Shown here in pieces: positions 8,731 through 18,570 of a stretch of 64,000 bases of DNA; the stretch's first letter is position 1, and each line of letters begins with the position of its first letter. Location of the stretch: NCBI RefSeq assembly GCF_017068395.1, contig NZ_CP070619.1, forward strand, positions 4,402,001-4,466,000, given 5' to 3'. Below the pieces are notes generated by a model. That model saw only the letters and a program-made list of their open reading frames with translations, was not told the DNA's origin and ran no database searches. The DNA comes from Rhodococcus pseudokoreensis (lineage in GTDB: Bacteria; Actinomycetota; Actinomycetes; Mycobacteriales; Mycobacteriaceae). A program made the translations under genes and the position numbers.

Positions 8731-9698
8731 GCGACACCCCCACGATCAAGGTCGCGATCATCGGCTCCGGCAACATCGGCACCGACCTGATGATCAAGGT
8801 TCTGCGCAACTCCGACATCCTGGAGATGGGCGCGATGGTCGGCATCGACCCCAACTCCGACGGGCTCGCCCGCGCCGCCCGCCTGAACGTTCCGACCACC
8901 GCCGACGGCGTCCAGGGCCTGATCGGTCTCGACAACTTCGCCGACATCGACATCGTCTTCGACGCCACCTCCGCAGGGGCCCACCGGTCCAACGCCGCCG
9001 CCCTCGCCCCCTACGGCAAGAAGCTGGTGGACCTGACCCCGGCCGCGATCGGCCCGTACGTGGTGCCGCCGGTCAACCTCGAGCAGCACCTCGACGGGGA
9101 CGTCGACAACGTCAACATGGTCACCTGCGGCGGGCAGGCCACCATCCCCATGGTCGCCGCCATCTCCGCCGTCACCCCTGTCGGCTACGCCGAGATCGTC
9201 GCGTCCATCGCGTCGAAGTCCGCCGGCCCCGGCACCCGCGCGAACATCGACGAATTCACCGAAACCACGTCGCACGCCATCGAACAGGTCGGCGGCGCGG
9301 CCCGCGGCAAGGCGATCATCGTCCTCAACCCCGCCGAACCACCCCTGCTGATGCGCGACACCGTCCTCGCCCTCATCGGCGACGCCGACCACGACGCCAT
9401 TCGCGCCTCGATCACCGAGATGGCCGCCCGCGTCGCCGAGTACGTGCCCGGGTACCGGCTCAAGCAGGACGTCCAGTTCACCCCGATCCCCGACGGCGAA
9501 CCCGTCCACACCCTGCTCCCCGGCGGCGCCGGCCCGGTCACCACCAAGGTGTCGGTGTTCCTCGAGGTCGAGGGCGCCGCCCACTACCTGCCCGCCTACG
9601 CCGGCAACCTCGACATCATGACCTCCGCCGCCCTGCGCACCGCGGAATCCATCGCCCGACGCATCCAGAACACGATCCCCGCGGAGGTCGCACCATGA
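8727..9698 (+). CDS. Acetaldehyde dehydrogenase (acylating)
   Basis: A 323-residue acylating aldehyde dehydrogenase of the MhpF/DmpF/HsaG family. The NAD motif is [16 protein letters not shown] at residues 9-24; the catalytic cysteine is Cys134 in [12 protein letters not shown]. It converts acetaldehyde or propionaldehyde, NAD+ and CoA to acyl-CoA and works as a channelling complex with the aldolase encoded next. Start chosen at the ATGA overlap with the hydratase; a much longer in-frame opening upstream is a shadow of the hydratase. It overlaps the aldolase gene by ATGA. Confidence 0.95.
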   Translation: MSDTPTIKVAIIGSGNIGTDLMIKVLRNSDILEMGAMVGIDPNSDGLARAARLNVPTTADGVQGLIGLDNFADIDIVFDATSAGAHRSNAAALAPYGKKLVDLTPAAIGPYVVPPVNLEQHLDGDVDNVNMVTCGGQATIPMVAAISAVTPVGYAEIVASIASKSAGPGTRANIDEFTETTSHAIEQVGGAARGKAIIVLNPAEPPLLMRDTVLALIGDADHDAIRASITEMAARVAEYVPGYRLKQDVQFTPIPDGEPVHTLLPGGAGPVTTKVSVFLEVEGAAHYLPAYAGNLDIMTSAALRTAESIARRIQNTIPAEVAP

Positions 9699-10726
9699 CC
9701 AAGCTGTACATCCAGGACGTCACCCTGCGTGACGGCATGCACGCCGTCCGGCACCGCATCACCCCCACCGACGTCGGCCGGATCGTCGCCGCCCTCGACG
9801 CCGCCGGGGTCGACGCCATCGAGGTCGCGCACGGCGACGGTCTCGCCGGCGGCTCCCTCAACTACGGGCCCGGCTCCAACACTGACTGGGAGTGGATCGA
9901 GGCCGCCGCCGACAACCTCACCCACGCCACCCTGACTACCCTGCTGCTGCCCGGTATCGGCACCATCGCCGAACTCGAACAGGCCCACAAGCTCGGGGTC
10001 CGCTCCATCCGGATCGCCACCCACTGCACCGAGGCCGACGTCGCCGCCCAGCACATCACCAAGGCCCGCGAACTCGGCATGGACGTCTCCGGGTTCCTGA
10101 TGATGAGCCACATGACCCCCGCCGACAACCTCGCCAAGCAGGCGAAGCTGATGGAATCGTATGGGGCGCACTGCGTGTACGTCACCGACTCCGGCGGCCG
10201 GCTCACCATGAACGGTGTCCGCGACCGGGTCCGCGCCTACCGCGACATCCTCGACCCCGGCACCCAGATCGGGATCCACGCCCACGAAAACCTGTCGCTG
10301 TCCGTCGCGAACAGTGTCGTCGCCGTCGAAGAAGGCGTCACCCGCGTCGACGCCTCCCTCGCCGGGCACGGCGCCGGCGCCGGCAACTGCCCGATCGAGG
10401 CGTTCATCGCCGTCGCCAACCTCCACGACTGGGAACACGGCTCCGACCTGTTCGCCCTGCAGGACGCCGCCGACGACCTCGTCCGGCCCCTGCAGGACCG
10501 GCCCGTCCGCGTCGACCGGGAAACCCTCACCCTCGGCTACGCCGGCGTCTACTCCAGCTTCCTCCGGCACGCCGAAACCGCCTCGAAGAACTACGGCATC
10601 GACGTCCGCACCATCCTCCAGGAAGTCGGCAACCGCGGCCTCGTCGGCGGACAGGAAGACATGATCACCGACATCGCCCTCGATGTGCTTCGCACCCGTG
10701 AGTACTTGTTAACCACGGGCGGTTAA
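9695..10726 (+). CDS. 4-hydroxy-2-oxovalerate aldolase
   Basis: A 343-residue class II pyruvate aldolase of the MhpE/DmpG/HsaF family. Catalytic residues of the DmpG type are present: Arg12-Asp13 and His16 in [11 protein letters not shown], and metal ligands His195 and His197 in [10 protein letters not shown]. It cleaves 4-hydroxy-2-oxo acids to pyruvate and an aldehyde, which passes to the partner dehydrogenase. The C-terminus is odd: after [12 protein letters not shown] the last residues [10 protein letters not shown] and the TAA stop are encoded by a 46-bp palindromic repeat (10695-10740), so the native tail has apparently been replaced. The change is beyond the catalytic core and probably tolerated. 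Confidence 0.94.
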   Translation: MTKLYIQDVTLRDGMHAVRHRITPTDVGRIVAALDAAGVDAIEVAHGDGLAGGSLNYGPGSNTDWEWIEAAADNLTHATLTTLLLPGIGTIAELEQAHKLGVRSIRIATHCTEADVAAQHITKARELGMDVSGFLMMSHMTPADNLAKQAKLMESYGAHCVYVTDSGGRLTMNGVRDRVRAYRDILDPGTQIGIHAHENLSLSVANSVVAVEEGVTRVDASLAGHGAGAGNCPIEAFIAVANLHDWEHGSDLFALQDAADDLVRPLQDRPVRVDRETLTLGYAGVYSSFLRHAETASKNYGIDVRTILQEVGNRGLVGGQEDMITDIALDVLRTREYLLTTGG

Positions 10727-10740
10727 TAAGTACTCACGGG
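10695..10740. repeat. 46-bp palindromic repeat, copy A
   Basis: Left arm CCCGTGAGTACTTGTTAACC, 6-base loop ACGGGC, right arm 10721-10740; 19 of 20 arm positions pair and the remaining one is G against T, a wobble in RNA. It is followed by GCGGAGCGCA, which pairs with a GCTTCGC-like flank on the left, extending the dyad. It lies across the 3' end of the aldolase gene and holds its stop codon. Four more copies occur in the window. Confidence 0.9.
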
Positions 10741-10954
10741 CGCGGAGCGCACGGCGCCGGCCGGTGGTCCCGTCGGCGCCGAGCGGTTCGTAGCTGCCCG
10801 CGTAGAAGTGCACCGGGTAGGACAGCCACCACGCGAACACCCCGGTGCACACCAGGCCCGCGCCGAGTCCGAGGGCCGTTCCGATCAGAATCAGCATTAC
10901 CACGGCAATCCGCGAGCTGCCGAGCGGCGCGGTGAGCCTGATCGATCTGCACAC
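10709..10954 (-). CDS. Possible small membrane protein, unrecognised
   Basis: An 81-residue frame starting at GTG. Residues around 14-44 form one convincing membrane helix ([20 protein letters not shown], then TGVFAWWL), followed by [19 protein letters not shown]. The last dozen residues ([12 protein letters not shown]) come from palindromic repeat copy A, so the original end is lost or the gene is a fragment. It is the only coding-like frame between the aldolase and catalase genes. No family was recognised; it could be a remnant. Confidence 0.35.
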   Translation of the reverse strand: MCRSIRLTAPLGSSRIAVVMLILIGTALGLGAGLVCTGVFAWWLSYPVHFYAGSYEPLGADGTTGRRRALRAREYLLTARG

Positions 10955-11022
10955 CGAGGACGGTTCGCGCGACGGCTCGATCCTCTACGTCGACGAAACC
11001 ACCACCGCTGGGGGCTCCGCCC

Positions 11023-11068
11023 CCCGTGAGTACTTGTTAACGTCGGGCGGTTAACAAGTACTCACGGG
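11023..11068. repeat. 46-bp palindromic repeat, copy B
   Basis: Left arm CCCGTGAGTACTTGTTAAC, right arm GTTAACAAGTACTCACGGG; here the variable pair is G-C, restoring full pairing where copy A has G-T. Outer flanks GGCTCCGCC and GCGGAGCGC are also complementary. It lies about 130 bases beyond the catalase stop, in non-coding sequence, where it could act as a terminator for the catalase transcript. Confidence 0.9.
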
Positions 11069-11200
11069 TGCGGAGCGCATGGCGTGCCGCCCACCACCTC
11101 CGCCGCGTGGTGAACGGCACGCCCGCAGGCGACGCGCGGACCCTGTTCCCAGTCCAGAGTCGTGGCAGGCGCGCCGCCGGTCTGTTGGCAGGTGCTCGAT

Positions 11201-12658
11201 CTACAAGGCGCCGAGCGCCTCACAGGCCTTGCGCACACCTTCGCCGTAGGCGGGATCGGCCTGGGTGCAGTTGGCGATGTGGCGTTCGATGACGGCGACC
11301 GACGCTCCGGTTATGGCGCGGGCGGTGTTCTCGAACAGCACGGTCTGCTGCTCGGCGTTCATGCTGCGGAAGAGGTTGCCGGGCTGTTCGAAGTAGTTGT
11401 CGTCGTCTGCCCGATAGTCGAACCGGTCGGCGACGGCTCCCACTCCGAGTGGCGGTTCGGCGTAGCTGGGCTGATCGGCGAACCGGCCGTGGGAATTGGG
11501 TTCGATGCTCGGGATGCTGCCCTGGTTGCCGTCCACTCGCATCGCGCCGTCACGGTGGAAGGAATTGACGTGCGCTGCGCCTCTCGGGCAGTTGACCGGG
11601 ATCTGGTGGTGGTTGACGCCGAGTCGGTAGCGGGCGGCGTCGCCGTACGAGAACAGTCGGCCTTGGAGCATGCGGTCCGGGGAGAATCCGATGCCGGGAA
11701 CGATGTTCGCCGGGGAGAACGCCGCCTGTTCGACGTCGGCGTGGTAGTTCTCCGGGTTGCGGTTCAGTTCGAGTTCACCGACCTCGATGAGGGGGTAGTC
11801 CTTCTTCGACCACACCTTGGTGAGGTCGAAGGGATGGTAGCGGTACGTCTGGGCGTCGGCTTCGGGCATGATCTGGACGGAGAGGGTCCACTTCGGGTAG
11901 TTGCCCTCCTCGATCGCGTTGAAGAGGTCCCGCTGCGCCGACTCGCGGTCGCCGGCGACGACGACGGCGGCTTCTTCGTCGGTGAGGTTCTTGATGCCCT
12001 GCTGGGTGCGGAAGTGGAATTTCACCCACGAGCGTTCCCCGGCGTCGTTGACGAACGAGTAGGTGTGTGAGCCGAATCCGTGCATGTGCCGGTAACCGTC
12101 GGGGATGCCGCGGTCGGACATCACGATGGTGATCTGGTGCAGGGCCTCGGGGAGATTGGTCCAGAAGTCCCAGTTGTTCTGCGCGGAACGAAGGTTGGAC
12201 TTCGGGTCGCGCTTGACCGCGTGGTTGAGATCGGGGAACTTGAGGGGGTCGCGGAAGAAGAAGACGGGGGTGTTGTTGCCGACGACGTCCCAGTTGCCCT
12301 GTGCGGTGTAGAAGCGGACGGCGAAGCCGCGGATGTCGCGTTCGGCGTCGGCGGCGCCGCGCTCGCCCGCGACGGTGGAGAATCGCAGGAAGATTTCGGT
12401 CTGTTTGCCGACTTCGGAGAAGACGTCGGCGCTGGTGTGCGCGGTGATGTCGTGGGTGACGCGGAAGGTGCCGAAGGCGGCGGACCCTTTGGCGTGCATT
12501 CGGCGTTCGGGGATGACTTCGCGGTCGAAGTGCGCGAGTTTCTCGAGGAACCAGACGTCCTGCAAGAGCATCGGACCGCGCGCGCCGGCGGTGAGACTGT
12601 TCTGGTTGTCGGGTACCGGTGCACCGGCGACGGTGGTGAGTCCGTTCGGGTTGGTCAT
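11201..12658 (-). CDS. katA: Catalase (monofunctional heme catalase, clade 3 type)
   Basis: A 485-residue small-subunit catalase. Active-site signature [20 protein letters not shown] contains the distal His near residue 54; [13 protein letters not shown] has the distal Asn; [14 protein letters not shown] carries the proximal heme-ligand Tyr. Length fits the small-subunit NADPH-binding catalases. It degrades hydrogen peroxide in the cytoplasm. It is divergent from the propane monooxygenase operon, with about 430 bases between, so it might protect against peroxide leaked by the di-iron oxygenase; this link is inferred from position only. No Fur or OxyR gene is adjacent. Confidence 0.97.
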   Translation of the reverse strand: MTNPNGLTTVAGAPVPDNQNSLTAGARGPMLLQDVWFLEKLAHFDREVIPERRMHAKGSAAFGTFRVTHDITAHTSADVFSEVGKQTEIFLRFSTVAGERGAADAERDIRGFAVRFYTAQGNWDVVGNNTPVFFFRDPLKFPDLNHAVKRDPKSNLRSAQNNWDFWTNLPEALHQITIVMSDRGIPDGYRHMHGFGSHTYSFVNDAGERSWVKFHFRTQQGIKNLTDEEAAVVVAGDRESAQRDLFNAIEEGNYPKWTLSVQIMPEADAQTYRYHPFDLTKVWSKKDYPLIEVGELELNRNPENYHADVEQAAFSPANIVPGIGFSPDRMLQGRLFSYGDAARYRLGVNHHQIPVNCPRGAAHVNSFHRDGAMRVDGNQGSIPSIEPNSHGRFADQPSYAEPPLGVGAVADRFDYRADDDNYFEQPGNLFRSMNAEQQTVLFENTARAITGASVAVIERHIANCTQADPAYGEGVRKACEALGAL

Positions 12659-12738
12659 CGATTTCTCCTGTCTGTCACCCGGACCTGGTCGGGTGAATGC
12701 GGTTCGGCGAGAGCATCCCTCAGGATCGAGCGCGATGG

Positions 12739-12998
12739 TGTCTCAATTTGACATCCCGCGGTCGTCAAGAGTCACGCTCACCGGATCTTTCGGGACGGTC
12801 TCACCAGCTGGTGCAAACTCGTGTTTTGCAACCCCTCGGATCCGGCGCTGACGCCGATCGCGGCACCGTCGTGCTGCTGCCGCAGGGAGCTGTACCGGCC
12901 CCGCCCACCCGTGAGTACTTGTTAACCACGGGCGGTTAATAAGTACTCACGGGCGCGGAGCGCACGCCTGGATGTGACAGTCGTCTCACACTGAGACG
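12739..12998. promoter_or_regulatory. Control region between katA and prmA with CGTCTCA-N3-TGAGACG operator
   Basis: A perfect 17-bp dyad, CGTCTCA-CAC-TGAGACG, lies at 12982-12998, about 88 bases before the prmA start. The same dyad, with only the spacer and one base changed, occurs twice directly upstream of the activator gene at 25430, so this is very probably the activator's binding site. A degenerate half (TGTCTCA, 12739-12745) lies further up, nearer the catalase start. Palindrome copy C sits between the two. No clear -10/-35 pair was seen for prmA. Confidence 0.7.
12908..12953. repeat. 46-bp palindromic repeat, copy C
   Basis: Identical in both arms to copy A, including the G-T pair, and followed by the same GCGGAGCGCA tail. 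Unlike copies A, D and E it is not at a gene end: it sits in the divergent katA-prmA promoter region, 29 bases upstream of the activator dyad, where it could separate the two promoters or block read-through. Confidence 0.9.
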
Positions 12999-13085
12999 GT
13001 CGAGAGCTGGGTCACACGGTTCAATGAATCGCACAACGTCCCCCACAGCCGGCACCCGGCCGGCTCTTGATCCAGGAGGCGCACA

Positions 13086-14720
13086 TTGAGTAGGCAAAGC
13101 CTGACAAAGGCCCACGCGAAGATCACCGAACTGTCCTGGGATCCGACATTCGCAACCCCGGCCACTCGGTTCGGCACCGACTACACCTTCGAGAAGGCTC
13201 CGAAGAAGGATCCTCTCAAGCAGATCATGCGGTCCTACTTCCCGATGGAGGAGGAGAAGGACAACCGTGTGTACGGCGCCATGGACGGTGCCATCCGCGG
13301 CAACATGTTCCGTCAGGTGCAGCAGCGGTGGCTCGAATGGCAGAAGCTGTTCCTGTCGATCATTCCGTTCCCCGAGATCTCGGCTGCCCGGGCGATGCCG
13401 ATGGCCATCGATGCCGTGCCCAACCCGGAAATTCACAACGGGCTCGCGGTGCAGATGATCGACGAGGTTCGTCACTCGACGATTCAGATGAACCTCAAGA
13501 AGCTGTACATGAACAACTACATCGACCCGGCCGGGTTCGACATGACGGAGAAGGCGTTCGCGAACAACTACGCGGGCACCATCGGCCGGCAGTTCGGCGA
13601 AGGATTCATCACCGGTGACGCGATCACCTCCGCGAACATCTATCTGACCGTGGTCGCCGAGACCGCGTTCACGAACACCCTGTTCGTGGCCATGCCCGAC
13701 GAGGCCGCCGCCAACGGCGACTACCTGTTGCCGACCGTCTTCCACTCGGTGCAGTCCGACGAGTCGCGGCACATCTCCAACGGCTACTCGATCCTGCTGA
13801 TGGCCCTCGCCGACGAGCGGAATCGTCCACTGCTCGAACGCGATCTGCGGTACGCATGGTGGAACAACCACTGCGTCGTCGACGCCGCAATCGGCACCTT
13901 CATCGAATACGGCACCAAGGACCGCCGCAAGGACCGGGAGAGCTACGCCGAGATGTGGCGTCGCTGGATCTACGACGACTACTACCGCAGTTACCTCATC
14001 CCGCTCGAGAAGTACGGCCTGACGATTCCGCACGACCTGGTCGAAGAGGCGTGGAAGCGCATCACCGACAAGGGTTACGTCCACGAGGTGGCCCGGTTCT
14101 TCGCCACCGGTTGGCCGGTCAACTACTGGCGTATCGATGCCATGACCGACAAGGACTTCGAGTGGTTCGAGCACAAGTACCCGGGCTGGTACTCGAAGTA
14201 CGGCAAGTGGTGGGAGGAGTACAACCGGCTCGCCTACCCCGGTCGCAACAAGCCGATCGCGTTCGAAGAGGTCGGGTACCAGTACCCGCACCGGTGCTGG
14301 ACCTGCATGGTGCCCGCCCTCATCCGCGAAGACATGGTCGTCGAGAAGGTGGACAACCAGTGGCGGACCTACTGCTCGGAAACCTGCTACTGGACCGACG
14401 CCGTCGCATTCCGCGAGGAATACCAGGGTAAGGCCACCCCGAATATGGGACGGCTCACCGGCTTCCGTGAATGGGAGACCCTGCACCACGGTAAGGACCT
14501 CGCCGACATCGTCTCCGATCTCGGTTACGTCCGCGACGACGGCAAGACCCTCGTCGGTCAGCCGCACCTCGATCTGGACGACCCGAAGAAGATGTGGACC
14601 CTCGACGACGTGCGGGGCAACACCTTCCAGAGCCCGAACGTGCTCTTGAACCAGATGTCCGACGCCGAACGCAACGCTCACATCGCCGCCTATCGCGCCG
14701 GCGGCACCGTACCTGCCTGA
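13086..14720 (+). CDS. prmA: Propane 2-monooxygenase, hydroxylase large (alpha) subunit
   Basis: A 544-residue soluble di-iron monooxygenase alpha subunit, group 5 (propane monooxygenase, PrmA/MimA) by length and operon. The two E-x-x-H iron-binding motifs are visible: Glu127-Val-Arg-His130 in [13 protein letters not shown] and Glu226-Ser-Arg-His229 in [12 protein letters not shown]. With PrmC it forms the hydroxylase that inserts O2-derived oxygen into propane at C2 and co-oxidises other alkanes, ethers and phenols. Two Cys pairs are seen in HRCWTCMVP and YCSETCYW, characteristic of this group. The start is TTG at 13086, behind an AGGAGG ribosome site; no better ATG exists. First gene of the operon. 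Confidence 0.96.
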   Translation: MSRQSLTKAHAKITELSWDPTFATPATRFGTDYTFEKAPKKDPLKQIMRSYFPMEEEKDNRVYGAMDGAIRGNMFRQVQQRWLEWQKLFLSIIPFPEISAARAMPMAIDAVPNPEIHNGLAVQMIDEVRHSTIQMNLKKLYMNNYIDPAGFDMTEKAFANNYAGTIGRQFGEGFITGDAITSANIYLTVVAETAFTNTLFVAMPDEAAANGDYLLPTVFHSVQSDESRHISNGYSILLMALADERNRPLLERDLRYAWWNNHCVVDAAIGTFIEYGTKDRRKDRESYAEMWRRWIYDDYYRSYLIPLEKYGLTIPHDLVEEAWKRITDKGYVHEVARFFATGWPVNYWRIDAMTDKDFEWFEHKYPGWYSKYGKWWEEYNRLAYPGRNKPIAFEEVGYQYPHRCWTCMVPALIREDMVVEKVDNQWRTYCSETCYWTDAVAFREEYQGKATPNMGRLTGFREWETLHHGKDLADIVSDLGYVRDDGKTLVGQPHLDLDDPKKMWTLDDVRGNTFQSPNVLLNQMSDAERNAHIAAYRAGGTVPA

Positions 14721-14805
14721 TCCAGGCTCGGTGGGTGGCGCCGCGGCCACTTCCGGCGCCACCCACCGCTTCACCATTCACTTCACAAGCCCAGGAGAAT
14801 CCCCC

Positions 14806-15849
14806 GTGGCCGACAAGCACCGTATCAACTTCGAGCCCGTCGACATCGAGATGGAAGTCGGCGAAGACGAGTACATCCTCGACGCCGCATTCCGGCAAGG
14901 CATCCACCTGATGCACGGCTGCCGCGAGGGGCGGTGCTCGGCCTGCAAGTCGTTCGTCCTGGACGGCGATATCCAGATGGAGAACTACTCGACATTTGCG
15001 TGCAACGAATCCGAGGTCGACGAAGGGATGGTATTGCTCTGCCGCTCAACCGCATACAGCGACTGCACGATCGAACTGCTCAACTTCGACGAGGACGAAC
15101 TCCTCGGCGGTGTCCCCATCCAGGATGTACGCACCCAGGTGACCGGGATCGAGTCGATGACCAAGGACATCGTCTCGCTGCGATTGCAGCCCGTCGAACC
15201 CGCCGCCTACGAGTTCAGGCCCGGCCAGTACGCGGACCTGAAGATCCCTGGGACCGAGGAACATCGGTCCTTCTCGATGGCGACGACACAGTCGACACCC
15301 GGCCACATCGAATTCCTCATCAAGAAGTATCCGGGCGGAAAGTTCGCCGGGCTGCTCGACGATGCCATCTCGGTCGGCGACGAGATCAGCTTGACCGGCC
15401 CCTACGGGTCGTTCACTCTCAAGGAAGGTCACGTCCTGCCGATCGTGTTGATCGGCGGCGGAGCCGGAATGGCCCCCGTCCTCTCCCTCCTGCGGCACAT
15501 GAGCGAGACGGGCAACACCCGCTCGGTGCACTTCTACTACGGTGCCCGGACGCCCGCCGACCTGTTCTACGTCGACGAGATTCTCCGACTCGGAGAAGGG
15601 CTCACGGATTTCACGTTCGTGGCCTGCCTGTCGGAATCGATGGTCCCGCAGCCGGCGGGATCGATCGTCGTCGAAGAAGGCAACGTCACCGACGTCGTGA
15701 GCCGCCGCGAACCGGACATCGGCAGGACCGAGGTCTACCTCTGCGGACCACCGCCGATGGTCGACGCGGCGCTCGCCCTGCTCGAGGCCACCGGCACCCC
15801 GAGCGATCAGATCTTCTACGACAAGTTCACCAGCCCCGCCTTCGAGTAG
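14806..15849 (+). CDS. prmB: Propane monooxygenase reductase component
   Basis: A 347-residue NADH-dependent electron-transfer protein. The N-terminal ferredoxin domain has the plant-type 2Fe-2S ligands Cys39, Cys44, Cys47 and Cys79 (GCREGRCSACKSF and VLLCRS). The FAD domain shows RSFSMATT and the NAD domain GGGAGMAPVLSLLRHM and VYLCGPPPMVDAA. It passes electrons from NADH through FAD and the cluster to the PrmA di-iron site. Start is GTG at 14806, with AGGAG 10 bases before; a longer frame to 14731 falls in the intergenic gap and is rejected. The order A-reductase-C-D is that of prm/mim operons. Confidence 0.96.
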   Translation: MADKHRINFEPVDIEMEVGEDEYILDAAFRQGIHLMHGCREGRCSACKSFVLDGDIQMENYSTFACNESEVDEGMVLLCRSTAYSDCTIELLNFDEDELLGGVPIQDVRTQVTGIESMTKDIVSLRLQPVEPAAYEFRPGQYADLKIPGTEEHRSFSMATTQSTPGHIEFLIKKYPGGKFAGLLDDAISVGDEISLTGPYGSFTLKEGHVLPIVLIGGGAGMAPVLSLLRHMSETGNTRSVHFYYGARTPADLFYVDEILRLGEGLTDFTFVACLSESMVPQPAGSIVVEEGNVTDVVSRREPDIGRTEVYLCGPPPMVDAALALLEATGTPSDQIFYDKFTSPAFE

Positions 15850-15900
15850 CCCACCACAGGAAATCACAGCCCTCTTTCACCGACAGAACTGAGAAACGAG

Positions 15901-17007
15901 ATGACCGCAACCTCCGAGCCCAAGCAGCGGAGCTTTCCGAAGATCGAGTTCACCGACTCCGAAGCCGGTGCGCTGGAGTTCCCCAGCTCCCGCAGCCGCA
16001 CTTTCAACTACTACACGCCGGCCAAGAAGCGGTCGACGATGTACGAGGACGTGACCGTCGACGTCCAACCCGACCCGGACCGCCACCTCTCCCAGGGCTG
16101 GATCTACGGATTCGGTAACGGACCGGGCGGATATCCGCAGGACTGGACCGTCGCGAAGTCGTCGAACTGGCATGCCTTCCTCGACCCGAACGAGGAGTGG
16201 GACCAGACGATCTTCCGCAACAACTCCAAGGTCGTCCACCAGGTCGAACTGTGCCTCTCCAACGCCAAGCGCGCCCGCGTCTACGACGCCTGGAACACCC
16301 CCTGGTTGACGTTCATCTCCCGCAACCTCGGCGCGTGGATGCATGCCGAGAACGGTTTGGCGTTGCACGTGTTCACGTCCATTCAGCGTTCCGGGCCGAC
16401 CAACATGATCAACACGGCCGTCGCGGTGAACGCCGCACACAAGATGCGCTTCGCCCAGGACCTGGCGCTGTTCAACCTGGACCTGTCCGAGGCCACCGAG
16501 GATTTCGACGGAGACGCGCACAAGGCGGTGTGGCAGTCCGCGCCCGAGTGGCAGCCCACCCGGGAGGTCGTCGAGCGGCTCACCGCCGTGCCGGACTGGT
16601 GTGAGCTGCTGTTCGGCTCCAACATCGTCTTCGAACAGCTGGTCGGTTCGCTGTTCCGCACCGAACTGGTCATGCAGATCGCCGCAGGCAACGGCGACTA
16701 CATCACCCCCACGATCGTCGGCACCGGTGAGCACGACTACGACCGCGACCTCGCGTACACCCGCAACCTGTTCCGGTTGCTCACCCGCGACCCCGAGCAC
16801 GGCGAGTCGAACAAGGAACTGTTCGGCACGTGGCTGGCCACGTGGGTGCCACGGTGCCTCGACGCGGCCCGCGCGCTGCAGCCGATCTGGTCGCAGCCCG
16901 CCGACAAGGCCGTCACCTTCGCCGACAGCCTCGACGCCGCCACGGCGAAGTTCCGTTCCCTGCTCGAGGAGATCGGGCTCGACATCCCCAAGGAGTTGGA
17001 CCAGTGA
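15901..17007 (+). CDS. prmC: Propane 2-monooxygenase, hydroxylase small (beta) subunit
   Basis: A 368-residue protein of the ferritin-like beta-subunit family of soluble di-iron monooxygenases. It has the alpha-subunit fold but lacks the two ExxH pairs, as expected for the structural subunit. Recognisable stretches are [20 protein letters not shown] near the N-terminus, [15 protein letters not shown], and [23 protein letters not shown]. It assembles with PrmA in the hydroxylase. ATG at 15901 has GAGAAACGAG upstream. The stop overlaps the GTG of prmD. Confidence 0.95.
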   Translation: MTATSEPKQRSFPKIEFTDSEAGALEFPSSRSRTFNYYTPAKKRSTMYEDVTVDVQPDPDRHLSQGWIYGFGNGPGGYPQDWTVAKSSNWHAFLDPNEEWDQTIFRNNSKVVHQVELCLSNAKRARVYDAWNTPWLTFISRNLGAWMHAENGLALHVFTSIQRSGPTNMINTAVAVNAAHKMRFAQDLALFNLDLSEATEDFDGDAHKAVWQSAPEWQPTREVVERLTAVPDWCELLFGSNIVFEQLVGSLFRTELVMQIAAGNGDYITPTIVGTGEHDYDRDLAYTRNLFRLLTRDPEHGESNKELFGTWLATWVPRCLDAARALQPIWSQPADKAVTFADSLDAATAKFRSLLEEIGLDIPKELDQ

Positions 17008-17345
17008 CCATGCAATTCGGATCGTCCACCGAGTTCTCCAACATGTGCGGTGTCACGTTGATGAACACCCCGATCGGCCGGGTCGTCGCGGAGGTGATGG
17101 GCGCGAAGGACGGTGTGGAGCTGACCGAGTACCCGTCGATGATCCGCGTCGACGGCCAGAAGCTGCTCGACTTCGACTACGACGAACTGACCGACGCCCT
17201 GGGTCAGGATTTCGACGGCTCGATCTTCGAGGAGATCAGCTCCACCCACTACGGGCGCATGGTCCACCTCGACGAGAAGACCCTGCTGTTCGCAAGCCCC
17301 GAGGATGCCGCCGAGTACATCGGATTCGACCTCACGGAGCACTAG
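17004..17345 (+). CDS. prmD: Propane monooxygenase coupling (effector) protein
   Basis: A 113-residue MmoB/DmpM-type effector protein. Such proteins carry no cofactor; they bind the hydroxylase and control substrate entry and O2 activation. Family-like stretches are [28 protein letters not shown] and [23 protein letters not shown]. Start is GTG at 17004, overlapping the prmC stop as GTGA; an ATG six bases later would remove two residues. Confidence 0.94.
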   Translation: MTMQFGSSTEFSNMCGVTLMNTPIGRVVAEVMGAKDGVELTEYPSMIRVDGQKLLDFDYDELTDALGQDFDGSIFEEISSTHYGRMVHLDEKTLLFASPEDAAEYIGFDLTEH

Positions 17346-17458
17346 GGCATGTCTGGGGCCGACGCCGCCGACCGAACAGTGGTGGGCGGCGCCGGTCGAC
17401 CGAGAGGCAACCCGGGAAGCGGCGGCTGCTCCGCCACCCCTCAGAGAATGAGATCACT

Positions 17459-18505
17459 GTGAAAGCACTTGTGTTCCAAGGTACTGGCGCGATGTCGTGG
17501 ACCGATGTTCCCGACGCACGCCTGATCGACCCCACTGACGTGGTGGTCCGCGTCGATACCACCACGATCTGCGGCACCGACCTGCACATTCTCAAGGGGG
17601 ATGTGCCCGCCGTCACCCCCGGCCGCGTTCTCGGGCACGAGGCGGTCGGGGTCATCACCGAGGTCGGGTCGGCGGTGACGTCGCTCGTGGTCGGCGACCG
17701 AGTGCTGGTGCCGGCCATCACTTCCTGCGGTAAGTGCGGTCCCTGCAAGACCGCCATGCCCTCGCACTGCGCCTCGGTCGGTGGTATCGGGTGGATCTTC
17801 GGGCACCTCATCGACGGAACTCAGGCCGAGTACGTTCGGGTGCCCTACGCCGAGACCAGCGTCCATGTGCTGCCCGATGCCGTCACCAACGAGCAGGCCA
17901 TCTTCCTGGCGGACATTCTGCCCACCGGATTCGAGATCGGTGTGCAGAACGGCCACGTACAACCCGGCGACACCGTCGTTGTCGTCGGTGTCGGACCGGT
18001 CGGGCTCGCCTCGATCCGTACCGCTGGTCTCTATGGCGCCGCAACCGTCGTAGCAGTCGATCTCTCCGAGGCGAGACTGAAGCGGTCACTGAGTTTCGGT
18101 GCGGACGAGACGATCAACAGCGGCACCGAGGACGTCCGCGCCCGTGTTCTCGAACTCACCGATGGTCTGGGCGCACATGTGGTGGTCGAAGCGGTCGGAA
18201 TTCCCGCGACCTTCGAACTGTGCACGACGCTGGTGCGTCCCGGAGGTCGCATCGCCAATGTCGGAGTGCACGGCAAGTCCGTCGACCTACATCTCGAAGA
18301 CCTGTGGATCAACAACATCACGATCACCACCGGACTCGTCAACTGCACCACCATCCCGACCCTGCTGGACCTTCTGGCCCACGGCAAACTCGACGCCGGT
18401 GCCTTCAGCACTCATTCCTTCGGTCTCGACCAGATGATCGATGCGTACGACGTCTTCGCGCACGCGGACTCACACGATGCCTTGAAGGTGACCATCAGCC
18501 GATGA
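17459..18505 (+). CDS. Zinc-dependent alcohol dehydrogenase
   Basis: A 348-residue medium-chain dehydrogenase. Catalytic-zinc ligands are in TTTICGTDLHILKGD (Cys38) and LGHEAVG; the structural-zinc cluster is CGKCGPCKTAMPSHC; the cofactor motif is VVVVGVGPVGLASI followed by an Asp (VDLSEARL) that favours NAD+. In the prm operon its likely substrate is 2-propanol, the product of propane 2-monooxygenase, giving acetone. The start is GTG at 17459, with only a weak GA-rich ribosome site. A 113-base gap from prmD suggests some independent control. Confidence 0.92.
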   Translation: MKALVFQGTGAMSWTDVPDARLIDPTDVVVRVDTTTICGTDLHILKGDVPAVTPGRVLGHEAVGVITEVGSAVTSLVVGDRVLVPAITSCGKCGPCKTAMPSHCASVGGIGWIFGHLIDGTQAEYVRVPYAETSVHVLPDAVTNEQAIFLADILPTGFEIGVQNGHVQPGDTVVVVGVGPVGLASIRTAGLYGAATVVAVDLSEARLKRSLSFGADETINSGTEDVRARVLELTDGLGAHVVVEAVGIPATFELCTTLVRPGGRIANVGVHGKSVDLHLEDLWINNITITTGLVNCTTIPTLLDLLAHGKLDAGAFSTHSFGLDQMIDAYDVFAHADSHDALKVTISR

Positions 18506-18570
18506 ATGTCGCTACGCGACATCCGTAGTCAGTTCTGTACCAATAGTTCCCGAGTATTGGAGCATCCAGC

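Noticed and set aside
12697..12939. 80-residue plus-strand frame ending [10 protein letters not shown]
   Set aside because: It crosses the katA-prmA control region and ends in palindrome copy C; no ribosome site or domain.
17361..17391. CGCCGCC ... GGCGGCG hairpin between prmD and adh
   Set aside because: Only a 7-bp stem with a 15-base loop in GC-rich sequence; expected by chance and not convincing as a terminator.
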